Shown here in pieces: positions 31,470-41,920 of a stretch of DNA of 64,000 nucleotides. The notes under the pieces were generated by a model. It was not told where the DNA came from. It worked only from the letters and a program-made list of their open reading frames with translations, and made no database searches. The position numbers were made by a program, and so were the translations under genes. Position 1 is the first letter of the stretch. Each line of letters opens with the position of its first letter. The stretch comes from Scilla litardierei (taxonomy: Eukaryota; Streptophyta; Magnoliopsida; Asparagales; Asparagaceae). The stretch is taken from the NCBI GenBank assembly GCA_030789695.1, contig CM061142.1:145857637-145921636 (forward strand). Reading direction: 5' to 3'.

Positions 31470-33665
31470 TTAGACCTTTGGAAGCCAAGTCCAATTGGAC
31501 TTAGACTTCCCAACATAGTCATCATTAAGCACGACATTCACAAAATAGGAATTCATGTATGCTTGTTTTTCATGCATGTTTGTGTCCTTCGGGCTCCAAA
31601 TAGTGAAGATTTTGGGAGCCCTATTCCTATTGGGAACATGCATACGTTGTTGATTTCTATGTGATGCATGTCGTGGATAGGCATAAGACATATGATGAAA
31701 TGGTGCATGATGATAATTGTTCATATGAAAATGTGGATGTACATATGCATGTGGTGGAACACGTGCATGAGTGTGTCTCTCATGGTGTGCACGTGCTCGT
31801 GGATGTGGAGCATAAAAATCATCATACACGTGAACACGTGGAGTAGGAGGTGTGTTCCTACGTGGCATGGTATACATGAAAGCATGACCCTTCTTTGGAG
31901 GTCCACCCAAAGTGGGTTTCTTTCCAAATGGGGGTGTGTCCCTAGCGGAAGCACCATTGGTAGAAGAACTACCCATGAAGTGTTTACTTCCACTAGTAGA
32001 AGCATCAGAAGTTGGCCTAACAAAGGTGGCGGACGATTTGGATGAATCTCCCATCTTATACCCCAAGCCAATGTGATGATTGGCCGGAAGTAAGTCATTT
32101 AGGATATTATCCAAATGGCCCTTACCTTTATTGAATTCATTGATTCGGCCTAATGTGCACTCATATTTCTTGGTGAGAGAATGCATAGAAGCATCCAAGG
32201 TGGACACTTGCGATGTGAGTGCAAAAACACGTGACTTGAGATTCTTATTCTCAATACTCAAAGTTGAGTTTTGAGATGTCAAATCCGCTATCACATGTTC
32301 ATCCGAATCCTCGATATGAACATGCTCAAGTTTAGATTTGAGATTTTCAATCTCATTTCTCAACCCTTCAACAACGGTGTCGTTGTTGACAAAGATAGGC
32401 TTAGGCGAGGTTTGAAGACTAGTTAGCTCATTTTTAGTCTTAATAAATCTATTAGCTAATTTAGAAAACTTATACCAAAGTTGTTCATTAGCTAATCTAA
32501 GTTCGTCCATCGTTACCTCACCGCCTTCATCCTCGCTTTCCTCGCTTTCATCGGAGGAAGTCTCTTGATCATGTTCTTCTCTTCCCATGAAGCACATGTG
32601 TGCTTTCTCCGCCTTTTCATCATCTGACTCTCCACTTGAGGAGTCCTCGTCGGAGTCAGTGAATGTGCCGACAAGTTCTTTCTTGTACTTTCTCGACTTG
32701 TCGTATTTGGATGCCTTCCACTTCTCCTTATGTTTGTTGAGAGGACAATCCGGCTTGATGTGTCCTGGCTTGTTGCATTTATAACACACATGTGCGGATA
32801 CATTAGTCGAACTAATTTTAGATTTATTTCTAAAGTTACCTTTTCGGAAGAATTGGTCGAACTCATTTGCCATACGTGCAATGGATTCTATGTCCAACTC
32901 GTCTTCCGATTCTTCATCATCGGTAGATGGAGTGGCCTTGTATGCAATCGCCTTTTTCTTTGGCTCGTCTTGCTTCAAGTACGACTTCATCCTTTCTTGC
33001 ATCATGAGCTTACTGTCCTTGCGTACCTCATAAGACATCAAGGTACGCATTAGTTGTATGACAGTATACTTACTCATATCGTTACCTTCCTCGATGGCGA
33101 AGGTACGCTTTTCCCAATAAGAAGGAAGTCCATCGATGATCTTTGAGACTTTCTCCTTTTGGGTGTAGGTTTTTCCAAGAGCCTCCAATTTGTTGGTAAT
33201 GTCAACAAATCGAGCATAATACTCTTTCATCTTCTCACCATGTTGCATATGAAATAATTCGAAATCTTTATTTACAACAATAAGTTTGGAGTCTCTTACC
33301 CTACTCGTTCCTTCATGCAAGATGATGAGTGAGTTCCAGATTTGATATGCACTCTTACATGTGCATATCTTATTGAAGTCTTTAGGCTCCAAAGCGCATT
33401 GAAAGACATTCATTGCATTGGCATTGGTTACCTCCGCGGCGACCTCCGCAGTAATCCACTTCGCGAAATCTTCTTCGGCGGGCTTGACATACTCCTTCAT
33501 CGTGGCTCTCCCAAGTGAAGTACTCCGGAGGAACGTTTCCATCTGGCATTTCCAGTACCCGTAATTGGTACCATTGAAGGAGGAAGGCCTAGTTGAGGAT
33601 TGTCCTTCCATCACCGAAGAAGCACCTTCACGATTCTTGAAGACGCTGTAGTCGTTGTTTGTCAT
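31470..33665 (-). CDS. Copia gag protein, 731 residues
   Basis: An intact ORF starting MTNNDYSVFKNREGASS at 33665. The N-terminal part is a copia gag domain (FNGTNYGYWKCQMETFLRST, CKSAYQIWNSLIILHEGTS, KMKEYYARFVDITNKLEALG, KIIDGLPSYWEKRTFAIEEG). Then come an acidic linker (TPSTDDEESEDELDIESIAR), one zinc knuckle CYKCNKPGHIKPDC, a Ser/Glu-rich segment, and a coiled coil (VVEGLRNEIENLKSKLEHVH). The tail is unusually His-rich (HERHTHARVPPHAYVHPHFH) and ends near SNWTWLPKV. It would form the particle shell. That this long frame is open although pol is absent suggests recent activity or selection. Confidence 0.9.
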   Translation of the reverse strand: MTNNDYSVFKNREGASSVMEGQSSTRPSSFNGTNYGYWKCQMETFLRSTSLGRATMKEYVKPAEEDFAKWITAEVAAEVTNANAMNVFQCALEPKDFNKICTCKSAYQIWNSLIILHEGTSRVRDSKLIVVNKDFELFHMQHGEKMKEYYARFVDITNKLEALGKTYTQKEKVSKIIDGLPSYWEKRTFAIEEGNDMSKYTVIQLMRTLMSYEVRKDSKLMMQERMKSYLKQDEPKKKAIAYKATPSTDDEESEDELDIESIARMANEFDQFFRKGNFRNKSKISSTNVSAHVCYKCNKPGHIKPDCPLNKHKEKWKASKYDKSRKYKKELVGTFTDSDEDSSSGESDDEKAEKAHMCFMGREEHDQETSSDESEESEDEGGEVTMDELRLANEQLWYKFSKLANRFIKTKNELTSLQTSPKPIFVNNDTVVEGLRNEIENLKSKLEHVHIEDSDEHVIADLTSQNSTLSIENKNLKSRVFALTSQVSTLDASMHSLTKKYECTLGRINEFNKGKGHLDNILNDLLPANHHIGLGYKMGDSSKSSATFVRPTSDASTSGSKHFMGSSSTNGASARDTPPFGKKPTLGGPPKKGHAFMYTMPRRNTPPTPRVHVYDDFYAPHPRARAHHERHTHARVPPHAYVHPHFHMNNYHHAPFHHMSYAYPRHASHRNQQRMHVPNRNRAPKIFTIWSPKDTNMHEKQAYMNSYFVNVVLNDDYVGKSKSNWTWLPKV

Positions 33666-33719
33666 AGCTATGAACCTTGGCTCAGACTATGTAGCTTTGA
33701 ACTTGTAGCTTTGAACTCT

Positions 33720-33732
33720 GGCTTTGATACCA
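33720..33732 (-). other. Copia primer-binding site
   Basis: On the minus strand TGGTATCAAAGCC starts 2 nt after the 5' LTR. It is complementary to the 3' end of initiator Met-tRNA except for one base. Confidence 0.85.
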
Positions 33733-33734
33733 AT

Positions 33735-35462
33735 TGTAATGCCCTGGGAAGCAACTACACATGTACTAGAGAGGGGGGGGGGGTGAATAGTACTTTAAAA
33801 TAATCAAGAGTGTAATTCCTAATTATTGTGCAAACATACAAACAACAATGCAGAATAAACAAAAATCGACAAGAATTAACAAACGCAAACAAATGATATA
33901 ACGGGTTCGGATCCACCCAAGTCTACCCGACTTGTTCCCGGTGATCCTACGTCCCAACCACCCGGATCCCCTCCAGATACTTGAGTTAGAAACCACTAGC
34001 CCAAGGTTTAGCACTATGAAATTCTTGTAGAAAACCTCTACAAGACCAAATCATACACAATGAAAATGTGACTCCCATAACCCGGGATCACACACTTCTC
34101 TCACAACTGAGAGAACAATTCAAATATCAAATGCGATGAAATAATGAAACACTTACCACAAAATCCTATGCCTTGAGTATACTTACCAAATTAGGGCAAA
34201 GAGGGATTTTGAGGAAGAAGATGTCACCAAACCCTAGCTCCAAGAAGTTGACCAGCAATGGAAGCCTAATAAGATGTTGGTGACCTTGATTCAAGCTCTT
34301 TGGCTTAGAAGGCTCACAATCAATGAATCTCTCTTGAGGAATAAGAGTGAGGGAGGGATTCAAGTGAGAAGAGATAGCTTTAGAATGGAGTTGATTTGCA
34401 TCTCTTTGCTTTCTCTAAAACCCAAAATATGCAGCCTTGGATCCTATGAAAGAACCCCTCCAAGTATATATAGGATAGAGGAGAGAGAGGAAAAATTGTG
34501 GCAATTAATGCTCCAACAGCTCTATTCTGAAGCAGACTAGTCGGTTAAAGAAGGATCACTGACCGACTAGTTTCTCAACTAGTCGGTCGGTGATTCAACA
34601 TGAACCGACTAACAGGTGAACAGCCAATATGAGAAGTCCAGGCAATATGAACTAGTCGGTCTAAGAAGACTTGCCAACCGAATAGTTTTCCAACTAGTCG
34701 GTCGGTGAGTGTTCTTTGACCAACTAAGAGTTGAAATAGTATAGGCTGGATTCAAAGACAACTAGTCGGTTTAAGAACAAATTCCAACCGACTAGTTTCT
34801 CAACTAGTCGATCGGTCGACGTGCTTAGACCAACTAACTGTAAACAGTAAGATAGGCTGTATAGAGGCAATGATAACTAGTCAGTCCGAGAAGGATTCCT
34901 AACCGACTAGATCGTCATCTAGTCGGTCGGTGACTCTTCTTGGACCGACTAATTGATCAACAGTGCCAGGCTGAATTGAGCAAGGACATCTAGTCGGTTC
35001 AAGAGGAATTGCCGACTGACTACATCGTCATCTAGTAGGTTGGTTCTTCTACTTGAACCAACTAAGATGCTCTAGAAGCCGATGAAAGAAGCGATAGGCT
35101 TCGGGAAAGTTTCTAATGGCTTCTAAGATAATCCTAGCTCTAAGATATGAGTGAAATGAAGATTATAATGTAAGTCCTACTCAATGCTTAACATTCTATA
35201 CTATGAAGCTAGAAGACATTAAATTAAACATGACGAACCATCTTCAAAGCTTCAATCTTCACTCTTGACTTCATTAATACTCCTTGAGCTTCAACGAAGC
35301 TTCAGGCACACGATCACGTGTATTGAGAAGTCTTGAGACGTCGCTTTTGATATACGTAGTATTTTAACGACGATCTCTTTAACTGCGCTCACAAGGAGTT
35401 AGTACGAGATATTTATGTTTGCTCATCATCCAAAACCAAATCCGGGGAATCAATACTCAACA
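33735..35462 (-). repeat. Copia 5' LTR
   Basis: 1728 bp, highly similar to 28675-30401 with scattered substitutions. Ends TGTTGAGTATTG at 35462 and GGCATTACA at 33735. Includes the palindrome array 34537-35067 and a TATA-like box near 34465. Confidence 0.9.
34537..35067. repeat. Palindrome array, TAGTCGGTC type (copia 5' LTR)
   Basis: Five units homologous to 29477-30005; several words have single-base decay. Confidence 0.88.
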
Positions 35463-36121
35463 GGAGATGTTGCAGTGCTTCATTGAGCCGAAGCAGGGAA
35501 ATCTGACTGTGGACCAGTACCATCAGGAGTCCACCAGGCTGAGTCGCTTCGCACCGAAGATGGTGGAGGATGCTGAGGAGAAAGCTCAGAGGTTTCTGCA
35601 GGGCCTTTCCCTAGAATTGCAGAGCCTGATGTCTTCGTCAGATCTGGAGTCATATCAGAAGTTGCTGGTAGCTGCTCGGAGACAGGAGCTGATTGCGAGG
35701 CAGAAGAGAGGACAGACATCGGGAGCTGGGAAGAGGCCTATGGAGCAGGCCAGAGCAGTGGTTAGGCCTGGGTTCAAGCCTAATCAGCCAGTGCAGTTCA
35801 AGAGGCCAGGTGGGCCTACTCAGAAGACTTTCTATTTCTGTGGCAAGACCGGGCATGTCAAGGAGCAGTGTAGGAGGATATTGGGACAGTGCCTGGTTTG
35901 TGGAGATCCTACTCATACAATGAAGGAGTGCCCGAAGTCTAAGCAGCCTTGGAAGCAACTAGTTACAGCACAGCCGTTGCAGCAGAGAGCACCTGTACCT
36001 ACAGGACGTGGAGCAGCCCTCGTTCCACAGAGGCAGGCTTTTCAGCAGGACATGCAGCCGAGGAGGCAGGCTTTTCTGATGACGGCAGTGGAGAGCGAGG
36101 CTGTGGATGAGGTTATCGCAG
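35463..36121 (+). pseudogene. Element C gag, C-terminal part
   Basis: Resumes after the GGAGA duplication with MLQCFIEPKQGNLTVDQYHQ, then [20 protein letters not shown] and zinc knuckles (FYFCGKTGHVKEQC, where the first Cys is replaced by Phe-Tyr context, and CLVCGDPTHTMKEC). It ends at EVIAG, split by intron 1. No stop in this segment. Confidence 0.88.
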
Positions 36122-36236
36122 GTAACTCTCAGTCTAGTTGTTTCCTTTCTTAGTTAGTTTTGGTTGTTAGCTTATGTTTGGTTGCTTGCATATGATTGTT
36201 GTTAGAATAGGGTTTGATTGTTAGGCTGCTTGTTAG
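36122..36236 (+). other. Putative intron 1 of element C
   Basis: 115 nt, donor GTAACTCTC after GCAG, acceptor TTGTTAG before GTGTGATT. Splicing gives EVIAGVILVC in frame. T-rich as plant introns are. Confidence 0.8.
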
Positions 36237-38270
36237 GTGTGATTTTGGTTTGCACATTTCCTGCACGAGTCCTCTTTGACTCTGGTGCATCGATGTGCAT
36301 TATATCTCGGAGCTTCGTGGAGAAGCATTCCTTGACGCCATCCCCTCTTTCCAAGAGTTGGAACATCGTTACAGGAAATGGCGTGATCTCGGTGCATCGT
36401 GGGTGCAATTCTTGCCCTTTGGTGGCTTGTGGACATGAGCTTTACGCAGATTTTATTGTCCACGACATCATCAACTATGATGCAGTGCTTGGGATGGATT
36501 GGCTTGCGAGTCTCTATGCTACGATCGATTGTCGAAGGAAGAAGGTGGTGTTCGAGATCCCAAGACATCCAGTGTTTGAGTTCAGCCGGGGTAGCAGTTC
36601 GTTTTGCCCTGTCAGATTTCGAGCCAGACCGGTGGAGATTGTTGCTATGCAGATGGAGCAGAGTAGACTAGTTGTGGTGCGTGAATTCGACGACGTCTTC
36701 CCCGAGGAGATGTCTGGACTGCAGCCCAATCGAACTCTTGAATTTTCGATCGATCTTATTTCGGGAGCGCAGCCTATTTCGAAGGCACCGTATCGTATGG
36801 CTCCAGCAGAGTTGGAGGAGTTGCGTAGGCAGCTGGATGAGCTTTTGCAGAAGGGTTATATCAATCCTAGTGTGTCTCTGTGGGGAGCACCGGTGTTACT
36901 GGTAAAGAAGAAGGATGGTTCGCGTCGCATGTGCGTGGACTACAGGGAGCTGAATGCTGTGACCATCAAGAATAAATATCCATTGCCTCGTATAGATGAC
37001 ATTTTTGATCAGCTTGGAGGTTCGAGGGTGTTCTCTAAGTTGGATATGAGGAGTGGTTATCATCAGCTCAAAGTAAAGAAGGAAGATATCCCGAAGACAG
37101 CATTCAGGACGAAGTATGGTCACTACGAGTTCGTGGCTATGCCTTTCGGTGTAACCAATGCACCCGCAGTTTTTATGAACCTGATGAATCTGATCGTCTA
37201 CGAATTTCTAGACAAGTTTGTCGTTATCTTTATTGACGACATCCTGATCTATTCAAAGTCGAAGGAAGAGCATGCATCGCACTTGAGGACAGTGTTGGAG
37301 ATTTTGAGAAAGCATCATTTGTATGCTAAGTATTCCAAGTGCGAGTTTTGGTTGGATAGAGTTGCTTTTCTCGGGCATGTGGTGTCAGGAGATGGAATTT
37401 CGGTGGATCCCGAGAAGATTAAGGCTATCAGAGAGTGGACTGTTCCGCAGTCAGCGTCTGAGATCAGGAGTTTCCTTGGGCTTGCAGGTTACTATCGACG
37501 CTTCATTAAGAACTTCTCCCGTATTGCTGAGCCGATGACCAGGCTGACATGGAAGGATGTACCATTTGTTTGGTCTGATGATTGTGGGAAGGCTTTTGAT
37601 GTTCTGAAGGAGAGATTGACGACTGCCTCTGTTCTTGATGTGCCTGATTGGAGTAGAGGATTCGAGATCTTTTGCGATGCTTCTGGCAAGGGTCTCGGTT
37701 GTGTATTGCATCAGCATGGGCACGTGGTTGTGTATGCTTCTCGTCAGCTCAGGTCTCATGAGAAGAATTACTCGACACACGATTTGGAGTTGGCAGCAGT
37801 CGTGTTTGCGCTGAAGATTTGGAGGCACTTCCTGCAGAGTGAGAAGGTGAAGATCTTCACTAATCACAAAAGCTTGAAGTACATTTTTACTCAGAAGGAG
37901 CTCAACATGCGACAGTGTCGATGGTTAGAGCTCATGGCAGATTATGAGATTGATTTGTAGTATCACCCTGGCAAGGTGAATGTGGTTCCAGATGCGCTGA
38001 GCAGACTTCCAGCGGTGATGATGTTGACTTCGCAGTGGAAATTGCAGCAGGATTTTTGCGAGTCTGATATTGAGATTATTCTTCCTGGAGAGGCTTCTTC
38101 GTTGATGTGTATGCAGATACTGTCGATGATCGTGGATAGGATCAAGGCTGGACAGGCTGGAGATGCTAAGCTGGTGAAGATTCGGGACAGGTGGAAGCCG
38201 GTCTGCGGACTGACTTCTTGATTCATGAGGACGGTTCGTTGAGATTTGGAGCTAGGTTGTGTGTGCCAGC
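36237..38270 (+). pseudogene. Element C pol: protease, RT, RNase H, start of integrase
   Basis: Protease [62 protein letters not shown] and [14 protein letters not shown]. RNase [35 protein letters not shown] and [14 protein letters not shown], where the catalytic Asp of TDH is Asn. A TAG at 37958-37960 replaces a Gln codon. A one-base deletion near 38188 shifts the frame before the integrase zinc region. The sequence is cut at 38270 by element D (duplication CCAGC) and continues at 47920. Confidence 0.88.
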
Positions 38271-38552
38271 TGTAACGACTGGTTTTTCATGTATTTGGAT
38301 TATCTATATTATATATATGTTTTGGTGGATTTTCTCCTCGTGTGTGGTTTTCCGTCTCCGTAGCTTTCGTTTTCGTTCGTTTCTTTGTGATTTTCTAGCT
38401 TCTTCCTTAGATCGTTGAGTTTGGAGTAAGTCATTCGTGACGAGCTTCATATCGCTCATATCTTAGAGTTAGTGTGAGCTTAGGAGCCATATGAATCCTT
38501 CCCGGAGCTTCGCGCTCCATATCGTGACTTTGCGTGCTTATTAGTTGGTTCA

Positions 38553-38960
38553 AGAAGGGGAACCAACAGACTAGATCTCGATCTAGTCGATCGGCAATCC
38601 TTCAGTGACCGACTAGTGGGTTTTGTTATTATTCAGAAGTTACTGTTTACTCTTAGTCGGTCTAAGAACAACCACCGACCGACTAGATGTGAAACTAGTC
38701 AGTCAGAACTTGCTCTTAGACCGACTAGTTCCTTTGATTTATTTCACCTAAGTTACTGTTTATCGTTAGTCAGTCAATGAACACTCACCGACCGACTAGG
38801 TTGCAAACTAGTCGGTCGACAGGTCTTCACAGACCGACTAATTCGTTTCCCAGATTTATTCTTTCTTCCAATGCTTGATCTTAGTCGGTCATAGTTGATC
38901 GACCGACCGACTAGTTCTCGAACTAGTCGGTCAACAACTCTTCTTTGACCGACTAATCGA
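38553..38960. repeat. Palindrome array, TAGTCGGTC type (D, 5' LTR)
   Basis: Four units with alternating TAGTCGGTC/GACCGACTA words; spacers contain GTTACTGTTTA. Ends 40 bp upstream of the TATA-like box. Confidence 0.9.
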
Positions 38961-39000
38961 CCCCGTAAACCTAGGGTTTGCCCAGCCGCCGCACGATTTT

Positions 39001-39010
39001 CTATTTAAAC
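39001..39010 (+). promoter_or_regulatory. TATA-like box of element D 5' LTR
   Basis: CTATTTAAAC, conserved at 46268-46277 (D 3' LTR), 53685-53694 (F), 55765-55773 (G, CTATTTAAT variant) and on the minus strand at 19657-19666 and 24648-24657. Confidence 0.65.
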
Positions 39011-39459
39011 ATCCGATCATTTCTCTTTCTTTCTTTCACTACTCTTGGCTATTTTCTTTCCCCTTGGAGCTCTGATCTTTCCCAACACTCCCCAAGCCAT
39101 TCCTTCATCCCCGGAGCCCCCTCTCACCCTCATTAGGGCCGGCCACCCTCCCCTTAGGCCGTCGGCCAACCCCAAAACCCCAAATCCCAATTTCTCCAGA
39201 TTTCCTCGCCGATTCCAGATCTGAGCCATAGTTCTCCGGATCGTTCTTTCGTTGCCGTGCTTGCTCGGCATCGTTCTTCCGCTACGATACGGTTTGTGAA
39301 TCAATCCCTTGATATTCTCATAACCCCCATTGTGATTTTGTTAAACCCTAATAGCAATGGATTGGATATTGTTCTGATATTGTTTTGCCATGACAGCGAT
39401 CCCATCTCCGTAGTTTAGCATTTTGTGACATGCCTCGTTGATCGTCATCCTTGGTGCCA

Positions 39460-39600
39460 GGCAAGTGAAACTTGCCACTTTGGGGTTTAGGCCATGCCTT
39501 AGGCCATTTGCTTGTTGTAGGCGTAAAAGAGTCTAGGCGACGAAATGATACTCGCCTAGGCGCAAATTTCAGGATCTAGCTTGACAACGAAGCTAGATCC
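39460..39600 (+). promoter_or_regulatory. Leader RNA hairpin module (D, 5' LTR)
   Basis: H1 GGCAAGT/ACTTGCC (39460-39476). H2 CTAGGCGA/TCGCCTAG with loop CGAAATGATAC (39533-39559). H3 GGATCTAGCTT/AAGCTAGATCC with loop GACAACG (39572-39600). All stems are perfect. Confidence 0.7.
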
Positions 39601-40204
39601 GACTACTTTTAATTATTTGCACTTCTTGTCATCCATGCATTTTATCTGCCATGTTTAAATTCAATTAACGGTACGCGAATTATCTGCACATGCCATGCTA
39701 TCCATGTTGAATGTGCATTTGTAGCACACGCTCATTACTTGTACTACTTGATTCCGGCTAGGCACCTGCTTTTAGCGGGCACAACCCTATGCCAAATACA
39801 CTTCCTGGCTCGTGATCCAGAAGCGAGCATTACGTGTTCGGTGGTAATGCCCTGGCTCGATACACGTGGATGGGTAGGGATAAACGGTCACTTGAGCTTA
39901 GGAGTTGGCCCGATCAGCCACTCTAGCCAACAGACGAAATATCTGTGCATGACATGTTTACTTGACGTGTTTTTACTTGACTTGTACTTGTCCGTGTTTA
40001 TACTTGTAAAACTTGTCATCCATGCCATACTAGCTACTTGCTACTTGTTACTTGCACCTTACCTTGCTTGTTACTTCCATCATATACTTGCCATGTTATG
40101 CATCATTCTATTACTGCTAGGTTGTTAGTTTACATTCCTTTCGGTTTCCTTGCCCAAGTCTTTTAGACTTGCTGACATGTGCCCTTTACTCTTTTGGGTG
40201 ACAC

Positions 40205-40312
40205 ATGTTAGATTCTGAGCCTGAGGTTGCTGCTGAGGACGTGGTGTTCGCTGACGCTGAGTCAGAGCCCGTGTTCATCGAGGAGATTGAGGACACGGGA
40301 GATCAGTCGTAG
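40205..40312 (+). CDS. LTR microORF (D, 5' LTR)
   Basis: ATG 40205, TAG 40310-40312; 35 residues, start MLDSEPEVAAED, end DTGDQS. Relative to the C and E copies most changes near the C-terminus are synonymous. Confidence 0.55.
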   Translation: MLDSEPEVAAEDVVFADAESEPVFIEEIEDTGDQS

Positions 40313-40648
40313 AGACTGGTTGTGTTGTTGTTTAGACTGCTTAGTTGTCGGTGCGTAGCACCAATACTTTGTTCGTGTTGCCTTTTGTTGGCCATGTTTG
40401 GGCCTAGACTCTTTCTTTTAGCCTGGTGGCTCTTTCTGCGATGTTGAATATTATTGTGGACAAATTCTGAGATTGGTTATCTCTTATCAGTCTCTTTTGT
40501 TATTATCATTATTATCTTTGTTCCGTTTGCATTTACAGGGACATGCATATATTCAGTTTGACGCTTATCGGGCGTGTAGCTTCACAGCTCCACTCCCGTG
40601 CGGACCTTCTCACGTCTCGCCTCCAGTTTTGGGAAGTGGGGCATGACA

Positions 40649-40792
40649 GGTTTTGTTGGTGGCCCATGCAGGTCCATGTGTAACTGCAAACTAACGGAAT
40701 AACGATAATAATATTTGATTGCCCACAAATAGAAAATTTGACATCCGAGTCATAAGCTATGAGTCTAATTGTTTCGTTTTCGGTGTCATTAG
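40649..40792 (+). other. Element D leader and primer-binding region
   Basis: Same conserved start GGTTTTGTTGG as in A, C and E; ends TGTCATTAG just before the gag ATG. No canonical tRNA-Met complement. Confidence 0.5.
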
Positions 40793-41920
40793 ATGGAAGG
40801 AAGGCGAAATACCCGAGCTAGTGGTGGTGCGCCCCATCATGTCGAGGAGCCTGAGTGGGAGCCCACCAATGCGGAGATGATGCGGATGATGCTTCAGATG
40901 ATGCAGGTGCAGCAGGGCGTGCTCCTGCAAGTCCAGAATGCTCCAGTTGTTCGAGCTGCTCGGGCAGTTTCGGAGGCCCCTCGTTTCGAGCCAGGAGCGA
41001 AGCAGTTTCGAGAGCTGGGTCCTACATATTTTGATGGTACTGAAGGTCCTCTAGCTGCTGACGAGTGGATCGGGAATATATAGGACAATTTGAAGATGTC
41101 CAAGGTCAACGAGGTTGGCTGGGTTGACTTGGCGAAGAGGCAGCTTAGGGACAATGCCCGGAATTGGTGGGATGCTGAGGAGGAGCTGTTGGAGGAGCCG
41201 ATATCCTGGGCTACCTTCAAGTCCAGATTCGATGAGGAATATTTTCTGAAGGCTGCCCGGAGAGAGATGTTGCAGCGCTTCATTGATTTGAAGCAGGGGA
41301 GCTTGTCGGTGGATCAGTACCACCAGGAGTTCACCAGGCTGAGCCGGTTCACACCGAAGATGGTGCAGGATGCTGATGAGAGGGCTCAGAGGTTCCTGCA
41401 AGGACTTGCTTTGGAGCTTCAGAGTTTTGTTCTTCCTCTGATTTGGAGTCCTATCAGAAGGTTCTGATAGCGGCGCGAAGGAAGGAGCTGATAGTGAACC
41501 AGAGGAGAGGACATGTTGCTGGAGCTGGGAAGAGGCCTATGGAGAAGGCCAGAGCAGTGGTTAGGCCTGGATTCAAGCCTAATCAGTCGGTGCAGTTCAA
41601 GAGGCCAGGATGGCCTATTCAGAAGAGTTGCCATTTCTGCGGCAAGACCGGGCATATCAAGGAGCAGTGTAGGAGATTCCTGGGCCAGTGTATTGTCTGT
41701 GGAGATCCTACCCATACCATGAAGGACTGCCCGAAGTCGAAGCAGCATTGGAGAGCACCTGTTGCAGCACAGCCGTTGCAGCAGAGAGCGACTGTTCCTG
41801 CTGGACGTGGAGCAGCTCTTGTTCCACAGCGGCATGCCTTTCAGCAGGCTTTTCAGCCGAGGCGACAGGCTTTTCTGATGTCTGAGGTGGAGAGCTTGGT
41901 TGTGGATGAGGTTATCGCAG
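40793..41920 (+). pseudogene. Element D gag
   Basis: Starts MEGRRNTRASGGAPHHVEEP. An in-frame TAG at 41081-41083 falls where relatives have a Glu codon (WIGNI then DNLKMSK). A one-base loss near 41428 shifts the frame before the basic linker. Downstream are the zinc knuckles CHFCGKTGHIKEQC and CIVCGDPTHTMKDC. The exon ends GCAG at 41920. Confidence 0.9.

Larger units (their letters stand above)
28675..35462 (-). mobile_element. Gag-only Ty1/copia element
   Basis: LTRs 33735-35462 (5') and 28675-30401 (3') in minus orientation, ends TGTTGAGTATTG and GGGCATTACA, target duplication GGAGA at 28670-28674 and 35463-35467. A PBS matching initiator Met-tRNA adjoins the 5' LTR and a purine tract adjoins the 3' LTR. 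The 3333-bp interior encodes only gag; no protease, integrase or RT could be found. This matches the published idea of terminal-repeat elements with only GAG, which need a helper. Confidence 0.9.
38271..40648 (+). repeat. Element D 5' LTR
   Basis: 2378 bp, TGTAACGACTGG to GGGGCATGACA. Order: palindrome array 38553-38960, TATA-like CTATTTAAAC 39001-39010, a C-rich leader, hairpin module 39460-39600, microORF 40205-40312. The likely transcript start is shortly after 39030. Confidence 0.93.

Noticed and set aside
33720..33732. tRNA gene
   Set aside because: Only 13 bases complementary to a tRNA 3' end are present; it is the copia primer-binding site.
36122..36236. Gag-pol frameshift or stop readthrough instead of an intron
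   Set aside because: More than 100 nt of T-rich sequence with stops separates the frames, and the same GT-AG borders restore the frame in four copies.
39460..39600. Hammerhead ribozyme (retrozyme) in the LTR
   Set aside because: I looked for the CTGATGA core and the paired GAAA element; only GAAA within a hairpin loop is present, so no hammerhead can be built.
39739..40128. ORFs such as the 129-codon frame in the D LTR and its relatives at 47006 and 51124
   Set aside because: They start and stop at different points in homologous LTRs and are not conserved as protein; only the 35-codon frame is.
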